64,000 nt of DNA from Typhlomys cinereus (lineage: Eukaryota; Chordata; Mammalia; Rodentia; Platacanthomyidae). How positions within the stretch are numbered: the first letter of the stretch is position 1; each line of letters begins with the position of its first letter. The position numbers and the translations under genes are program-made. Positions 48,854-61,567 of this stretch are shown here, piece after piece. The notes beneath the pieces were generated by a model, which saw nothing but the letters and a program-made list of their open reading frames with translations, made no database searches and was not told the origin of the DNA. The stretch is taken from NCBI GenBank assembly GCA_023101885.1, contig JALPQD010000006.1:14369585-14433584 (forward strand), given 5' to 3'.

Positions 48854-48896
48854 TACACAGATACACATGCATGCATCCTTGCAAAATTAATAAAAA
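48491..48896 (+). mobile_element. B2-like SINE with (CT)n expansion (second of a pair)
   Basis: GGGATCAGAGAGAGGGTTCA head, AGTTCTGATCC B-box and body, then a CT microsatellite at 48722-48843 and a short CA block, ending in AATTAATAAAAAC. The CT run sits where other copies have CA. Confidence 0.85.
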
Positions 48897-51349
48897 CTAA
48901 ATAAGAATTTTAAGGTACTGTGTAAATACTTTTACATCAGAAATAGTCTACTATGTTTAGCCTTCCAGATAGGTGTGAACTTTGGATGAAATGACACGGG
49001 AAACATTAAGAGCGTAAAATTCACATGAACACAACTTTTCTCTTAGGAAGTTTATGATTTAGTTGGGATGAAAACTTGAAATGGTTGTGAAGCAGTGATG
49101 CAAGGTTTCTTTAGCTTGTATACTATAGGTGCAAGTCAAGGAGGTCTACTAGATAAAAACGGGAAAGATGAATTTGTAATGAAAAGATGAGAGTTGAGAG
49201 CAAAGAGAGCTCTCAGGCATTATAGGTGAAAATTTTTCACTGATGAAACCAGATATTATGCATTATTCTGAACAATTGATTCATTCTTATCCATATTTTC
49301 CAGGACTCTGTTCAAAGGCCACCATTTCTTTGAGGCATTTCTCAATTCCTCTGTGTTTTTTAGCTCTGCTACATGTGACTTGCCTCCAATTCACTTCTAT
49401 GTTAGGATACCATTGCATTATAATTACTCATCTCATTTTCTTTCTCCTCCTCTTGGGACACTAATGGTAGCGAACTTCCCCCCTTCCTATCTCCTCCCCC
49501 TCAACCACAGGCAGTACCTAGAACTGTATCTAATTGGCATGGGATGCAATAATATTTGTGAATAGAATTTTTCAACTATTCAGAACAATACAAATACAGA
49601 AACATTCTGTACCTGGAGAGCATAGATGAGCTGATTGCCAACATTTTGGTCACTCCCAGTGCCGTCTCTGCCTTTGAATTGAAGATGCAGACATGAGATC
49701 CATCAACAAAATAGTCCCTGATTTTTCTACTCTGTCAACAGCCGAGTTAAGAAGAGGTACCCAGTTAAATTGATAGTGAAAGCATGGATGGTCTGAAACA
49801 CAAAAGTGACTTTTGCCTTTTGTGAAAGTAGCTAAAGAAAGGGAAAGAATGGAAGCATTATTGTCCGGCTAGACCAGAGAGCAAAGGGTATTTGCCTGTT
49901 ATGCACCAGCTGACTTTACTGGTCCTGACAGCCACCAGCCATTAGTGAAGGCTTCTGCATGTGTGGACTTAAAAGCCCTGTATTCCCCAGGGCCATTAGG
50001 ACAAGAAATTGGTCTGTTGTTAACATCTGTGACCACTGGGCAGACTTCGACTGATTACCACTGGAAACACCAAGGCTGGCTTGACTGATGGGCAGGTGCC
50101 TCCCACAACTGGAGATTAGAAAAAAGTTACGAGAAGAAAGGAGTTTCTAAGAAGGTAGAACAATGGGAAAGAAGAATGCATACCAGTAAGAAATATTTAA
50201 TAATTGTCAATGGACATTTAATAAGTTGTGAAATGTGTACTTTACTATATGTGAATTGAGCACTATGAATTCAGTCAGTGCAAGAAGCAAGACTCAGGTT
50301 AGGACCATTGGACTATAATGTCCTGTCTTTACCTACTGTATCTTTTGTCCACCTGTATCTTCCTGTGGAGATAGGTACAAGGTTGAAGGTCTGAAAAGAA
50401 CTGGTGAGATAGAAGGCTGGGGAGGAAATCTGAGATTCCTCATGGTGAGAGTATTTCATTCTCTATCTGCCCTGTTTTGTTGTGAAATCACCTCAGTACC
50501 TTTGGGCATTTCATTATTCAGCCTCTTTCTCCATTTACAGAAGAGCTTACAAGGTTTAATGGAGTCCCTTGGCTTATTGCTTTGAAATATTCATGGGCCT
50601 TTAACAGCTTCTTGCATGCCCACCTTCTCCTCCATTAAGGAAGAAACCTTGGAGGAAGCAGAGGAGCCAGCAGGGCAGACAGATGTGGTGGGGGTGTTCC
50701 CACCTAGGAAGTGCTCATCCCCTAGGAGCATGTCTGCTTTCCTTAGATCTGGAAACAAAAACAAAACAAAACAAAAGGAATGTAAAAAGAGTGCCTTCTG
50801 GGAAAAGGGATCTGACCAAGTCTTTCCTCAGTCTGTGTTTGCTGGTTCCCGTATATGAGTCAACCGAGGATCAAAAGGATAACGAGAAACTACCTGCATG
50901 GAAGGGCTGAAGGAGGGTCAACCATGAAGATCACTGCACTTCTTTGGCACACTTCCACAAACAGAACCTCCTATCGCTCCATCTCAGGCTACTCACCTGG
51001 CTCTTTTCCTTGCAGTCCCCCAGCTATTCCTCTCAATAGGCAGTAATGGCCATCACATATTACCACATCGGGACCTGAGCAGGTCTGGAAATAAGCTCAT
51101 CAGTGATTTGAATCTTGATTCATTAAAATGAAGATGCACACACATACTCAAGACTCCTATATAAAATTGTGCAATATCTGTACATAACCAGTGCACATTT
51201 TCCCTTCCACTTTAAATACAATCTTTGTTGCTTATTAAATCAAATATAATGTAACTGCTATGTAAATAATTGTCTACTAAAGTTATAGGAAATAATAGCA
51301 AAAATCCATATTCATCACAGATTCTTTTTTTTACTAACTTAAAAAATTA
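48897..51349. other. intergenic DNA without a gene
   Basis: Weak L2-like traces at 49295-49400 (CCACCATTTCTTTGAGGCAT). The block 49620-50120 has balanced composition and no repeat I can name. It could be single-copy conserved DNA. No gene is recognised. Confidence 0.45.
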
Positions 51350-51524
51350 CATTAGTGTGTGTGAGGGGTGGGGAAATGGTGCCTGCCATGGCATGCATGT
51401 GGATATCAGAAGACAGCTTCGTGGAGTTAGTTCTCCTTCCATCTTTGCATAGGTTTCAGGGCTGAACTCATGTTGTCAGGCTTGCACACCAAGCACCTTC
51501 ATCTGCTGAGCCATCTCAAAGCCC
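51350..51524 (-). mobile_element. B2-type SINE fragment
   Basis: GCATGCATGTGGATATCAGA, TTTCAGGGCTGAACTCATGT and CATCTGCTGAGCCATCTCAA are the complement of a classic B2/B3-type head and body. Confidence 0.75.
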
Positions 51525-51543
51525 TTTACTAAATAGTTGTGAC

Positions 51544-51627
51544 CTGGAGAAACATGAGCACAGAGGCTCAGCGTTCACCTAGCACTGGGGGAACCATGAG
51601 CAAAGAGGCTAAGTATTTACCTAGCAC
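51544..51627 (+). repeat. 42-bp tandem duplication
   Basis: Two consecutive 42-bp units (51544-51585 and 51586-51627) share ACATGAGCA/ACCATGAGCA, AGAGGCT and ACCTAGCAC, with several substitutions. Confidence 0.8.
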
Positions 51628-51974
51628 CTTTGACACCATTATTTATCAAACAGAAATCTCTTTCTAGAGCCTTCTGTTTCATCTAATAATGACATGTTCT
51701 GGTTACCTAGTATGTGTCAGGTACCATAATACTTTCATCAAATCAGTATAATCATTTTTCATAAATAAAGAAACTGAAGATAAGTGAAGTCTTATTGGAA
51801 CACCTAAGTGTTGAACCCTTCTCTGATTCCAAACCCAAGCCCTTTTTCTTCTTTTCCCATCTTGAATACTATTAAATAAAGTCAATTCTTTTGTCTGGTT
51901 TTGATTACCATAGAAAGCATTGAGTTTCACTGTGACATTTTTAAACATACATTTTTTTCTTTATTTTCCATTTT

Positions 51975-52286
51975 CATGTGTATGTGTCCATGTGTGTTTG
52001 AATATTTGTGGGTGCACATAAGTGTGTGCACCATGTGGAGGTCAAGAATGACTGGGAATCATCTCTGATTGGTCTTGTATCATAATTGCTTGAGCCTGGG
52101 TCTCTCATTAAACCTACGATTCACTGATTGGTCTGGTATGACTAGCCATCTTGCTATGAGTGTCCTCAGGCACCCCTTCCAGGCTGGAGTTATTGACATT
52201 TTACGTGGGATCTCAGATATGAAACTCAGGTTCTTTCACTTAAGTTGTATAGCAAACAACTTAACTGCTGAGCATCTCCCCAGCCC
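51975..52286 (-). mobile_element. B3-type SINE
   Basis: TG-rich start, CACCATGTGGAGGTCAAGAA, GTGGGATCTCAGATATGAAA and CTGCTGAGCATCTCCCCAGC are the complement of a B3-type SINE. Confidence 0.7.
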
Positions 52287-54157
52287 AAGTACATGTTGGG
52301 AAAGGCACAGCACCAATGTAAGGCAGTGAGCTAGTCATGCTGCATCCAAGTCAGAAAGCAAGGAGAGAATGCTAGGACTGGGCTCATTTTCTCCTTTTTT
52401 ACTCTTTTTGTCAGTCCAACACCTCAGCCTATGGGCTGGTGCTGCCCATGTTTAGAATCTTCCTTCCTCAGTGAAACCTCTCTGGAAGTATTCTGCAAGC
52501 ATACTTATGCCATGTCTCCTAAATGGTTACAAATCCTGTTGCATTAACAATATGCATTAACCATCACAATACTATTATGAGATATATTTCTAGTCACTAT
52601 ATGTGCATTTATTTAGTGTTGACAACTGCCATGATAGAGTATTTATGTTCTTATTACTTACCTAAATGCTTCATTCCTATTTTCACATTCATTCCTCAGA
52701 ATAATATGAAGTAGATATCTTATTACCATTTATAGATGAGTAGACAAGGTAAAAAGAGACTCAATAACTTGTCCAAGGTTGCTTAGCAAATGGCAGGCAT
52801 AGAAGCCATACTCAGGAAGTCTGTCTGTACTCAGTTAAGTTTTAGTCTGTGCCTTTGATCACAAGATGGAAATATTCCATAGCACATCCTCCTGAAGATC
52901 TTATAGTCTCTTGAGAAAACAAGCCAGACCACCTATGGATGACTTCTGACTCAAGTCTCCTAATACCCAGGGCTATATTGATATCTCAGCAAAGATAGGT
53001 CAGAAGCCCAGAAAAATAAACTAGCTCTTCAAAAAGATCTAATGTCAAATTACTACAAAATTACTTAGCAAAAGATGTCAAATAAATGTAAAAGGTCATT
53101 AGGTATCTTAAAACGTTCTCTAATAACACAACTCAGAAGTCAGAAAACTGAAAATCATCATTCGGTCTAAAAAAGAGTTCTGATTGTATCTGAAAATCCA
53201 TTTGACTCACTTGTTTTGTAATGCTGGAAAGACAAAATCTGTCTGGCCATTTTAGTTCAATGGGAAGTAGGTAGCAACCTTCCTTTAACCACTGAGATAA
53301 GGGCAGCTGAGCTGAAAAAAGGCACAGCAAATTAAAAGGGCACTTGCACAGCCAGAGTATAGCCTCCATCCCTCATTGATACATAATTTTTTTCCTTTTT
53401 ATTGAAGTAATTTTTCTTGCAGGGACTTCAGAACACAACTTAGCCCTACAAAGACATCCTAGATGGAATAGAAGATTTCAGTCTTCCTTGCAACCTCAAT
53501 TAACTAGATCACCAGGCAATTTTCTCCCCAAAGGTTAGAGGAACATAATCCTCCAGTTTTCTATCTCTACAGTCTGAGATGAAGCTAAAGGGAAACATCA
53601 GGCACTGACTGCATCTACCCCACTGTGTCAGAATCTGATCAGATAAATCAGGATTAGAGTCTAAAAGACAGCTGTGAGAGCTAAATGAAAACCCATCCGT
53701 GAATGCCACCCCTTCTTTCATAAAATAGTTTCATCTCACATAATAAGCACATTTACACGGGTAATCTACACTCACTGACAAACTGTAATGACCTCATCTG
53801 CTGCTGCTCATTTAGGTTGAAATATTTATCTGCAAAGCATACCTGAAGCCCGTTTGTACACATCATTAGCAACTATTTTGCCAGTCTCTAGGCCTCCTGC
53901 TGCCTTTTGTTTCCAGCAAAGTGGAGATACTATATCACATGATTGTGACAATGGCATAGATTCATTTAAGTGAAAATGTTTAAAAAGGTATGCCGAAATG
54001 TTCATAGTAAAGCATAGCTGCTCTTCTTGACCCTTTCTCATTCTTAAGTGCTTTGTAATAGCCTTCCATCCAGAATTCTGTCTCTTTCCAAGTCTGAGAA
54101 ACTGAATTGGCCTTATGCTTACTTTGGCCAATCAGATGTGGCAGAAGATATAGTTTG
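52287..54157. other. intergenic DNA without a gene
   Basis: A degraded - strand MIR at about 52690-52850 (TAGATGAGTAGACAAGGTAA, CTTGTCCAAGGTTGCTTAGC). The rest is unrecognised single-copy-looking DNA. Confidence 0.5.
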
Positions 54158-54161
54158 TTTT

Positions 54162-54228
<67 letters not shown>

Positions 54229-54425
54229 CTCTCTTTCTCTCTCTTTCTTCTTCTCTCCCTCCTTGTCTCCTTCCCTCCCTTCTTCCCTCCCTCTCTCCCT
54301 CCCTCCCTCCCTCCCTCCCTCCCTCCCTCCCTTCCTTCCTTCCTTCCTTCCTTCCTTCCTTCCTTCCTTCCTTCCTTTCTTCCTTCCTTCCTTCCTTCCT
54401 TCTTTCTCTCTTTTCCTTCTTTCTT
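54158..54425. repeat. long (CTTT)n / (CCCT)n / (CCTT)n microsatellite
   Basis: A run of CTTT units from 54159 to about 54227, an impure CT zone, CCCT units near 54296-54330, then CCTT units to about 54405. It adjoins the 3' (A-rich) end of a reverse-strand SINE, so it probably grew from that tail. The multi-frame Leu/Phe/Ser ORFs are artefacts. Confidence 0.95.
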
Positions 54426-54727
54426 CTTATGTGTGTGTATGGGGTATATGTGTTTCAGATGAATGGATGTACATGTGTGTGTAGACATGTATACAAAAGG
54501 GCAGTTGTGTGTCTGTGGAGGCCCAAGGGTGACAACAGGTATCATCATAGATCGCTCTTCCTGCTTATTACTTAGCTCTGTAGTTTCCCAGGCTTGGGCT
54601 TCCAGGACCTGAATTACAGATCACTACCATATCTGTCTGGTATTTTTATGTGGGCTCTGTGGATCCAAACCCAGGTCCTATTGCTTATAAGGCAAAGACT
54701 TTAATCCCTGAGCCATCTCTCTAGTTC
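54426..54727 (-). mobile_element. B2-like SINE, old subfamily
   Basis: GTGGAGGCCCAAGGGTGACA, GTAGTTTCCCAGGCTTGGGC, GGATCCAAACCCAGGTCCTA and CCTGAGCCATCTCTCTAG are the complement of the family body and tRNA-like head. Confidence 0.8.
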
Positions 54728-56811
54728 AAGATACAACATTTCTTGGGAGGTTTTGCTTTCTCTATTACTGTGAACAACCCTGATAGCAGGTGAAACATGA
54801 AGAGAGTCAAGGTAGTTCTAAGCCATATAACATTCTGTCAAGAGCCAACCAGGCCCCAACCTATGACAAAGCTCTCCCTTGGCTACAGTCTGTCTACCTG
54901 ATGTTCCCAGCAATGTACCAAGGAATCCCTAAAGTTAATGACTTTCTTCTGCTTTTGTGACTACAAAAGTTCATTTGACTGTTTCCATGTTGCATCATGT
55001 GACCTGGGGTAACCTGAATCCATTTTCCTGGGCCAATCATCCACATTAGGTCATTCGGAATAAAGGTAGGAGCTGTGGTTTGTATTGATATTCCCTTGCA
55101 TAAGTGAATGCTGTTCTCTCCGGGCAGCCCTCTCAGCCTCGCTTGCTGTCTATTTCCTATGGCACAGCTGGGGCAGCTTGCTAGCAACTTCACCTTATGC
55201 CTGTGACTCTCAGAAACTCTAATGTATTGTCAAGTCTTCCAACCCTTTTTCAGAACCCATACATCAAGAAGTTGCACCTCCCTGGGATCCTCTCCAAGGA
55301 CACTCCATCTTCAGATGACTCAGTTTTAGCTGTACACCTAATTACCCGTAGCACCTGCCACTGTAGCAAAAAGACAGTTTGCCACATGGGGAAGGATGGC
55401 TGCATCAGGATGGCCCATCATCAAACCGTTCGGTCTCAGTTGTTACCACAGCTAGGGCAGAAGAAGAGAACAAGGAAATGGACTGTCCTGAAGTCCAACT
55501 TAGTGAACCAATGAGGTTATTGTGGCTACTTACAGCAACATGGGTGGACTCAGAACAGCTGCATGCCCACTAAGTCCACCCTCAACATCCTAGATGAGGA
55601 TGCATCTCAGTGTCCACTTTCAGTTAACCTTTCCCAGGAGAATTTGCAGCTTTGGGGAAGCAGGCAGGAATAATCATTCAGGACAGTTCCATGACACTCC
55701 TTCCCCTCTGTCATGATACTATTACAATGTCATTACTAATATTGTGACAATACTATTACTAATACAGCTATCACTATATCATTCTGCTTTTTGTTGCCAT
55801 GACTATCAGACCAACATGATATCAGTCAAGGTGATCTCTGTTTCTCTGCTTTATAAGCTCAGAAGAAAATACTACAATAAACCTAGAACTGAAGAAAGTA
55901 GAGCCTCTTTCTGTTGATTTGGGAAGGAAAACCTGGGATCTCATTGAGCATGAGTTTGGATTTATAATTTTATGTATAGAAATTCAGGAAAAATTTGGTG
56001 GGATTAAAGGGCAAAATTCTAAGGCCCACACATGCTAGCTCATGAGTACTGGATTTACCTGAAAGCCTTAAGAAATGTCTGAGCCCTAACGTTGGGATTT
56101 GTCATTTGCTAGGTATATGGTATGAGCTGGGCGCTGGGGTGATTCTCATGTACTGCCAGGCCTGGGAACCACAGCTGAGTTTGCTCCACAGCAACTTTTC
56201 TACTTCAGAAAAGAAAAAAAAAATAGAAAATGAAACAAAACAGGTATGTATGACATGGTCATTTAACTTCCCTGTGTTGGTCCAAATAGTTTGCTCGTCC
56301 AGGAAGCTTTATAGCCTAGTGGACATCAATTTTATGCAAACTGTTTTATACTAATTTAGATTTTTAAAATGGACAGATTCATAAACCCAGGAATTTGACT
56401 AGATCTTTCTTACATTACAAATACATCGAATTCTGCCACTGGGCTGGAAGATTTGACAAGTGATTCACTGCAGAAGCTTAGGCATGCTGTTAATAACTGT
56501 GGACAGAAGAGAGATTTGAGGGCAAGAACAAAGCTGTTGTGACCTGAGTGACTTCAGTCTGGTTGACCGTGACCCACCTTTACAGTGATCAGCACGAATG
56601 GAAGCCTGGGCTAACCTGCCAGCAATAACACGAAAGCAATGTGTCAGTGTGACTCACAGGCACTTACCTCCCTCTTCTCTTTGTCATTTGAAATCTACTT
56701 GATACAATTTCCCAACATAAGCAAGAATAGGAGGAGGAAGCAAAGGAACAAAGTGTGATGCTTGAAGTTTTTATTGATTTCATGCCTGTTAACCAAGCAT
56801 GGTTTTTGCTT

Positions 56812-56946
56812 CTTTTTACAGAGACAGTTTTGCTATGTAGCTCTGGTTGGCCTGATAGTCACTACTCAGGATGATCATAAACTCATGGTAATCCTCCTGC
56901 CTCAACCTCCTAGGATTACAAGTATATACCACCATGTAGAACTAGC
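56812..56946 (-). mobile_element. B1 SINE
   Basis: AGAGACAGTTTTGCTATGTA, ATCCTCCTGCCTCAACCTCC and TAGGATTACAAGTATATACC are the complement of B1 with moderate decay. Confidence 0.8.
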
Positions 56947-57817
56947 CAAGCACTTTTAAAGACATAATTTTAATTATTCAATCAAGCATGGTCATATATA
57001 GTCCTCTTGGAGTGGTTGCTTCCTGCTGGGTCTTCAGTGTGAAATAAGAGTTTTATAATATCAAAGCACATAATTACTTTCTCTGGGATGAATACAGCAA
57101 TATCACCAATGGCACGAAACAGCTATTGAGCATTTACTATGTTCCAGAACTGTGTGAAGGTCTTTATAAACATTGACTTATGCAATTTAGTTCTTAACAT
57201 TTTCCTTGGAAGATAGGAGCTTATTGTCTGTTGTCTATAAATGAGGAAACTAAACACAGTAAAGTTGCATAATCTTCCTGAAGTCCACCAACAAGCAAAT
57301 AAACAACTGGAGACACAACTGGACCTTGGTTGCTAGGTTGGAGAAAGACATGCCGTTTCTTTACCCACCTCTCTGCTCAGTACTTTGCTCCCCATGCAAT
57401 ACGTAGCACATGGTAAGGCCACTTCCCAGCATCAGAGGAGAAACTTGGAGATTTTTTTTCCAAATTCTGTATTAATTTTTATGAATGATAAAATTTAATC
57501 CTAGAAAAATGGTGGTCAGTATCACTGTATCTGGCAGTGATAAAAATAGAAACATAATTCCTCAGAAAATGCACTTGAGAGATGCAGTGATATTGATCAT
57601 TAGAAATTTAATTTCAGTTATATATAGTTACAGAGTCATAGAAGAAATAAGTTCTGTTGCTTTTTGACACAGTAGGCTGACTATAAATTAAAAACAACTT
57701 ACTGTATATTTAAGAGAGTTGAACAAAAAGATTTTGAATATTTTCACTACAAAAAAATTTCACTACAAAAGGTACCTAAAGTATATATTTACCTGATATA
57801 AAAGATAATATGGTAAT

Positions 57818-57875
57818 TAAGTATATACACATGCATAATTTTTAATTATGTATATATACACATGCATAATTCTGA
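57818..57875 (+). repeat. 33-bp near-tandem duplication
   Basis: TATATACACATGCATAATT occurs at about 57822-57840 and 57855-57873, in an AT-rich context. Confidence 0.8.
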
Positions 57876-57914
57876 CAGAAAAATTAAAATTAACTGTATC
57901 AGTGTCATAGTTAG

Positions 57915-58325
57915 GCACAGGTGTCAACTTGACTGTTGAGGGTTTGAGCTCTGGACACATTTATGGAGAATTAGTGGTTGGATTAAGCCCAGAGTAAGAG
58001 ATTGTCTGGCTGATGGGGAAGGCCCAGGCAGGTGGAATTAAGACCTGGAATAAAATACCAAGAGCTGGTTGAGAGAATCAGCATCCTTGTGTATACTTGG
58101 CCAGATATGCTAGTCTGGCAAGTAAGGATCATCCTTCTTTCAGCCATTATGTAGAGATGGCGTGGCCAGTTCCCTGGGTCCTGATGTTGGTGCGTACTCT
58201 CCCATCAAGTTGGACTACAGACTGTAACTGAACTATCCACTATCAGTAAGATAATAAATCTCTTGTTCCCTTAAGCCTTCTGATGGTCATTTATCAGCAA
58301 CCATGCAGGCTGACTGCTTCAGTCA
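57915..58325 (+). mobile_element. interspersed repeat, unassigned family
   Basis: Starts GTGTCAACTTGACTGTTGAG and ends near AATAAATCTCTTGTTCCCTT. A more decayed relative lies at about 59510-59830. It is a common rodent layout that I cannot name with confidence. Confidence 0.5.
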
Positions 58326-61300
58326 GTTTATCTATCAAAACAAAGAAAGGTACTTACTCCTTTTTGCATTCAACTTATAAGGAAAAATATATAAATACCA
58401 AGACATCTATAACAAGATGTACTATTTAAGTTCAAGACTATTTTTTAAAAGACTTATTTGCTGACTTTTCATACTTATCATAAAGTATTTTAATTTTCAG
58501 AGAAGACCCCTTAGGAAAAGACCTTTAAAATATAATTTATTTTGTAGCTTTCAACATACATCATCATTTGAATTAATGCAGGTTAAAAACTCATTTTGTG
58601 CTTTCTAACTTATGAACATTAATAGAGGATCTGAGAAAAAACTCTTATAATGAATTCTAAAACTATTCTGTCTTTATAAACTTATAAAACTGTGGCATGA
58701 TAATATTAAGACTGAATCTATATGAACTGGATATTCTTGCGACTCCATCCATTGTAGAATCTTATTTTCTTTTACAGATTTCAGAAAGTAGAAATGAGCA
58801 GCAAAACTTATTTTTATAATGTAGAATTTTGGTATATGTTTCCAGTGGGCTTAACTCAGGAAAAAATTAATTTCTGTCTTGCATCAATACAAACCCAATA
58901 CAAAGCAATTTTGCTAATATTAAAAGCATTACAGCTTAGTTCCTCTCATTAACTTGCTTTAATTACCTCCTCCCAAATCCCATCAAATGAGAATATTCCG
59001 TTGTCATCAGTACATCATTCAAGTATTGTTTGGTTGTAAGCAATACAATTTCAAGTGACAGGAGACAGTTCGGCATGTCACAGAATTCAAGAGTGGTGGA
59101 CAACAGGTGGTGACTAGGGTCATGGGCTTCTTCAGAAAACATCCTAGTCCTGATTTCTCTTGTCCTGAGCCTTTCCTTCTAAGAGTTGATTGTGTGCATA
59201 GCACAGGGCCAAGCAACTAGAATCAACATCAGTTTATGATTTCTTTATCACTGTGCTAAAAAATTAAAATTAAAATCAGTTGGTCAGGGATGTATCAACA
59301 GTACATTCCTTGTAGAATATTCACAACAACTAAGACATGGGGACAACTTTAATCTGCATTGATACAAAAAATGTAGCATATGAAATATAATAGTACACTA
59401 TCAAGACTTATAGCATGCAACAGATGCATGAAGCTAGACGTGTTCTAAGTGAAATAAACCAGGCACAAAATGACAGAATGATTGTCTGGTGTAACTTACA
59501 TGTTGTATCAGTTGTTTTTAGGCTAAAGAACTGAGTCTTTAGACATAATTATGAAGAACTATGCAGATAAAGTAAGCCTCTGAACAAGCCTGTTAGGAAA
59601 TTATCTAAATCTTCCTAATCTAAGTGATATGGGAGGATCCAGCCCACAGTAGGTATCTTTGTGCAGGTGGATAAGATAGAGAGGGTTGGTTGGCATTTGG
59701 CAGCCTGGCAAGTGCAAGGTATCCTTTGGTCCTTATCTCTCTCTCAGCTTTTCCTATGGATATGATGTGGTCAGTTCCCTCCGCCCTTGCAGGCAAATCA
59801 CCTGCTTTAATAGGCTATAAGCTGGGGTAAGTCCCTGTACTTCTAAATTTTTTGAGATGTGGGTTTTTCACGCAGAGAGGAATATGAAATTGAGACATAT
59901 GTAGAAACTTCAAAAGTCCACTCATAGCAGCAAACAGTGGAATGTAATGGTCTAGTAAGCCTCAAAGATCTAGGAGACGCTTGGCCAAAGGATGTGCAGG
60001 ATCTGCATTAGGACACAGTTCTAATTAGATTATATAGGAACAGTAAGTGTGAGAGACCGTACAGTCTGGTGATTGCCATTTATAATATATTGTAAACTTG
60101 AAGATGACTAAGAGAGTTCGTGTCATGTTCATTACAAAAAGTGATAAACATGCAAGATAAATATATTTAGCCTTCAAAAACATGTACTATTTTATAATAT
60201 CATACTGTATGTGATAAATTTTTGTTAAGTAAAATATCTTAAAAATTAAAACCAAAATTCGATCAAATATAAATGTTGGATTTAATATTTTTATGTTTGA
60301 GCAACCATATGAAAAGATTAACTCCATATGATGCTCAGCAGCACTTAGATAACATTAGTCATACAAATGCTTCCCTTGGCATTTTTACTAGGCTACTTCC
60401 TTTATTATTCAGAAGAATGAGAAATACATTTGGTCTCTCCAACCCTCTTGAAATCTCTTTTCTTGGCTTCTCATGATTACTTCTACTTCAGAAAGCATCA
60501 TTTCAACCTTTTTCAAAGCTTTTCCTTCTCCTGCTTCTTATTACAGAGGGTCCCCAATTCTGGTTTCAGTTGCCCTCCCAGTGTGTCCACCTTCCCTAGC
60601 ATTCTTCTCCGCCCCTGTGGTTTTTAACTCCTGCATGACAGTGACTTTAAAAGTGCTGCAGAGCTATCTCTGTGGTGTAAATTGCCTATTGTGTATCTGG
60701 ATACTTCTGTTTTTATAGTTTAGGGGCAATAGAGTTCAAAGGAGGACTCTGTGGGGGTCCAGACAGCAAATGATTTGTTTAAGACAATGAAATCTTTGAC
60801 ATAGTCTGAAATGAATCACATGCCATCCCCACAAGTATATACAGTGCAGTCAGCTTCAGATCCGTGTGGTGGTGATATCCAAATGGATTAACCTTCCTGA
60901 TGGCTTTTAGAGATTAGAACTCCTCATCACACAGACTTAGAGCCTCTATTCAAAGACATGCTTTTATTGCTTACATTTCTCTGTCATCATAGCTGTGTAT
61001 TCATTGTGCGAATGACTCACACACACACACTGCATCACCTACTTCTATCCCTTCTTCCACACCGCAGTTGGAAGGTAGTATGGTGGAGTGAGAGTAGACA
61101 CAGAATTCTCGTGTTTATTCAAGACATACAAATGTTCATCCCACAACTCATTGGGTGTGTAAGAATGACACCTTCCCAGACTATCTGTGTTGCTGTGAAA
61201 TCATCCTAATGCACCCAGAATCCTCCTAAAGACAGGGCATTCATCTACCTCTTACAGATTGTTTTTTAGGGACATGACACTAAGGACAGAAACTTCTATT

Positions 61301-61567
61301 CACCTGTGATACAGAGACATGGGGACATGCTAGGGGCAAATTATCTGAGTGAAATCAATGCACAGAAAGCACAAGCAGGAAGCGTTATGTTGAAGACCAC
61401 AGTCAACTGTATACCTGCCCCGCTGATAACATCCACCCAGAGATTCAAGATGCTCCCTGCCAGGTGTGTTCAGCAATAAATCCTCTGCTAATTTCATGAA
61501 GGTATAATTTTTGAGCTGGGTTTTCATTTTCACTTTGTAGATAGGTATTTGTCCTGAATTTCATTTC
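58326..61567. other. intergenic DNA without a gene
   Basis: AT-rich. About 59270-59510 matches an L1 ORF2 C-terminal region in the + direction (AGAATATTCACAACAACTAA, AAGTGAAATAAACCAGGCAC). About 59510-59830 is a decayed relative of the repeat at 57915. The rest is unrecognised. Confidence 0.5.

Larger units (their letters stand above)
54728..57914. other. intergenic DNA; possible LTR, B1 and MIR traces
   Basis: About 54840-55200 has LTR-like order, with an AATAAA (CGGAATAAAGGTAGG) followed by a C/T-rich stretch; this is a weak call. A B1 on the - strand lies at about 56812-56946 (GAGACAGTTTTGCTATGTAG, CTCCTGCCTCAACCTCCTAG). A MIR on the - strand lies at about 57120-57345. No gene is recognised. 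Confidence 0.45.

Noticed and set aside
54048..54575. ORFs of 125-175 codons rich in Leu/Phe/Ser/Pro and Lys/Glu/Arg
   Set aside because: They translate the CTTT/CCTT arrays in several frames, so they are artefacts of a microsatellite.
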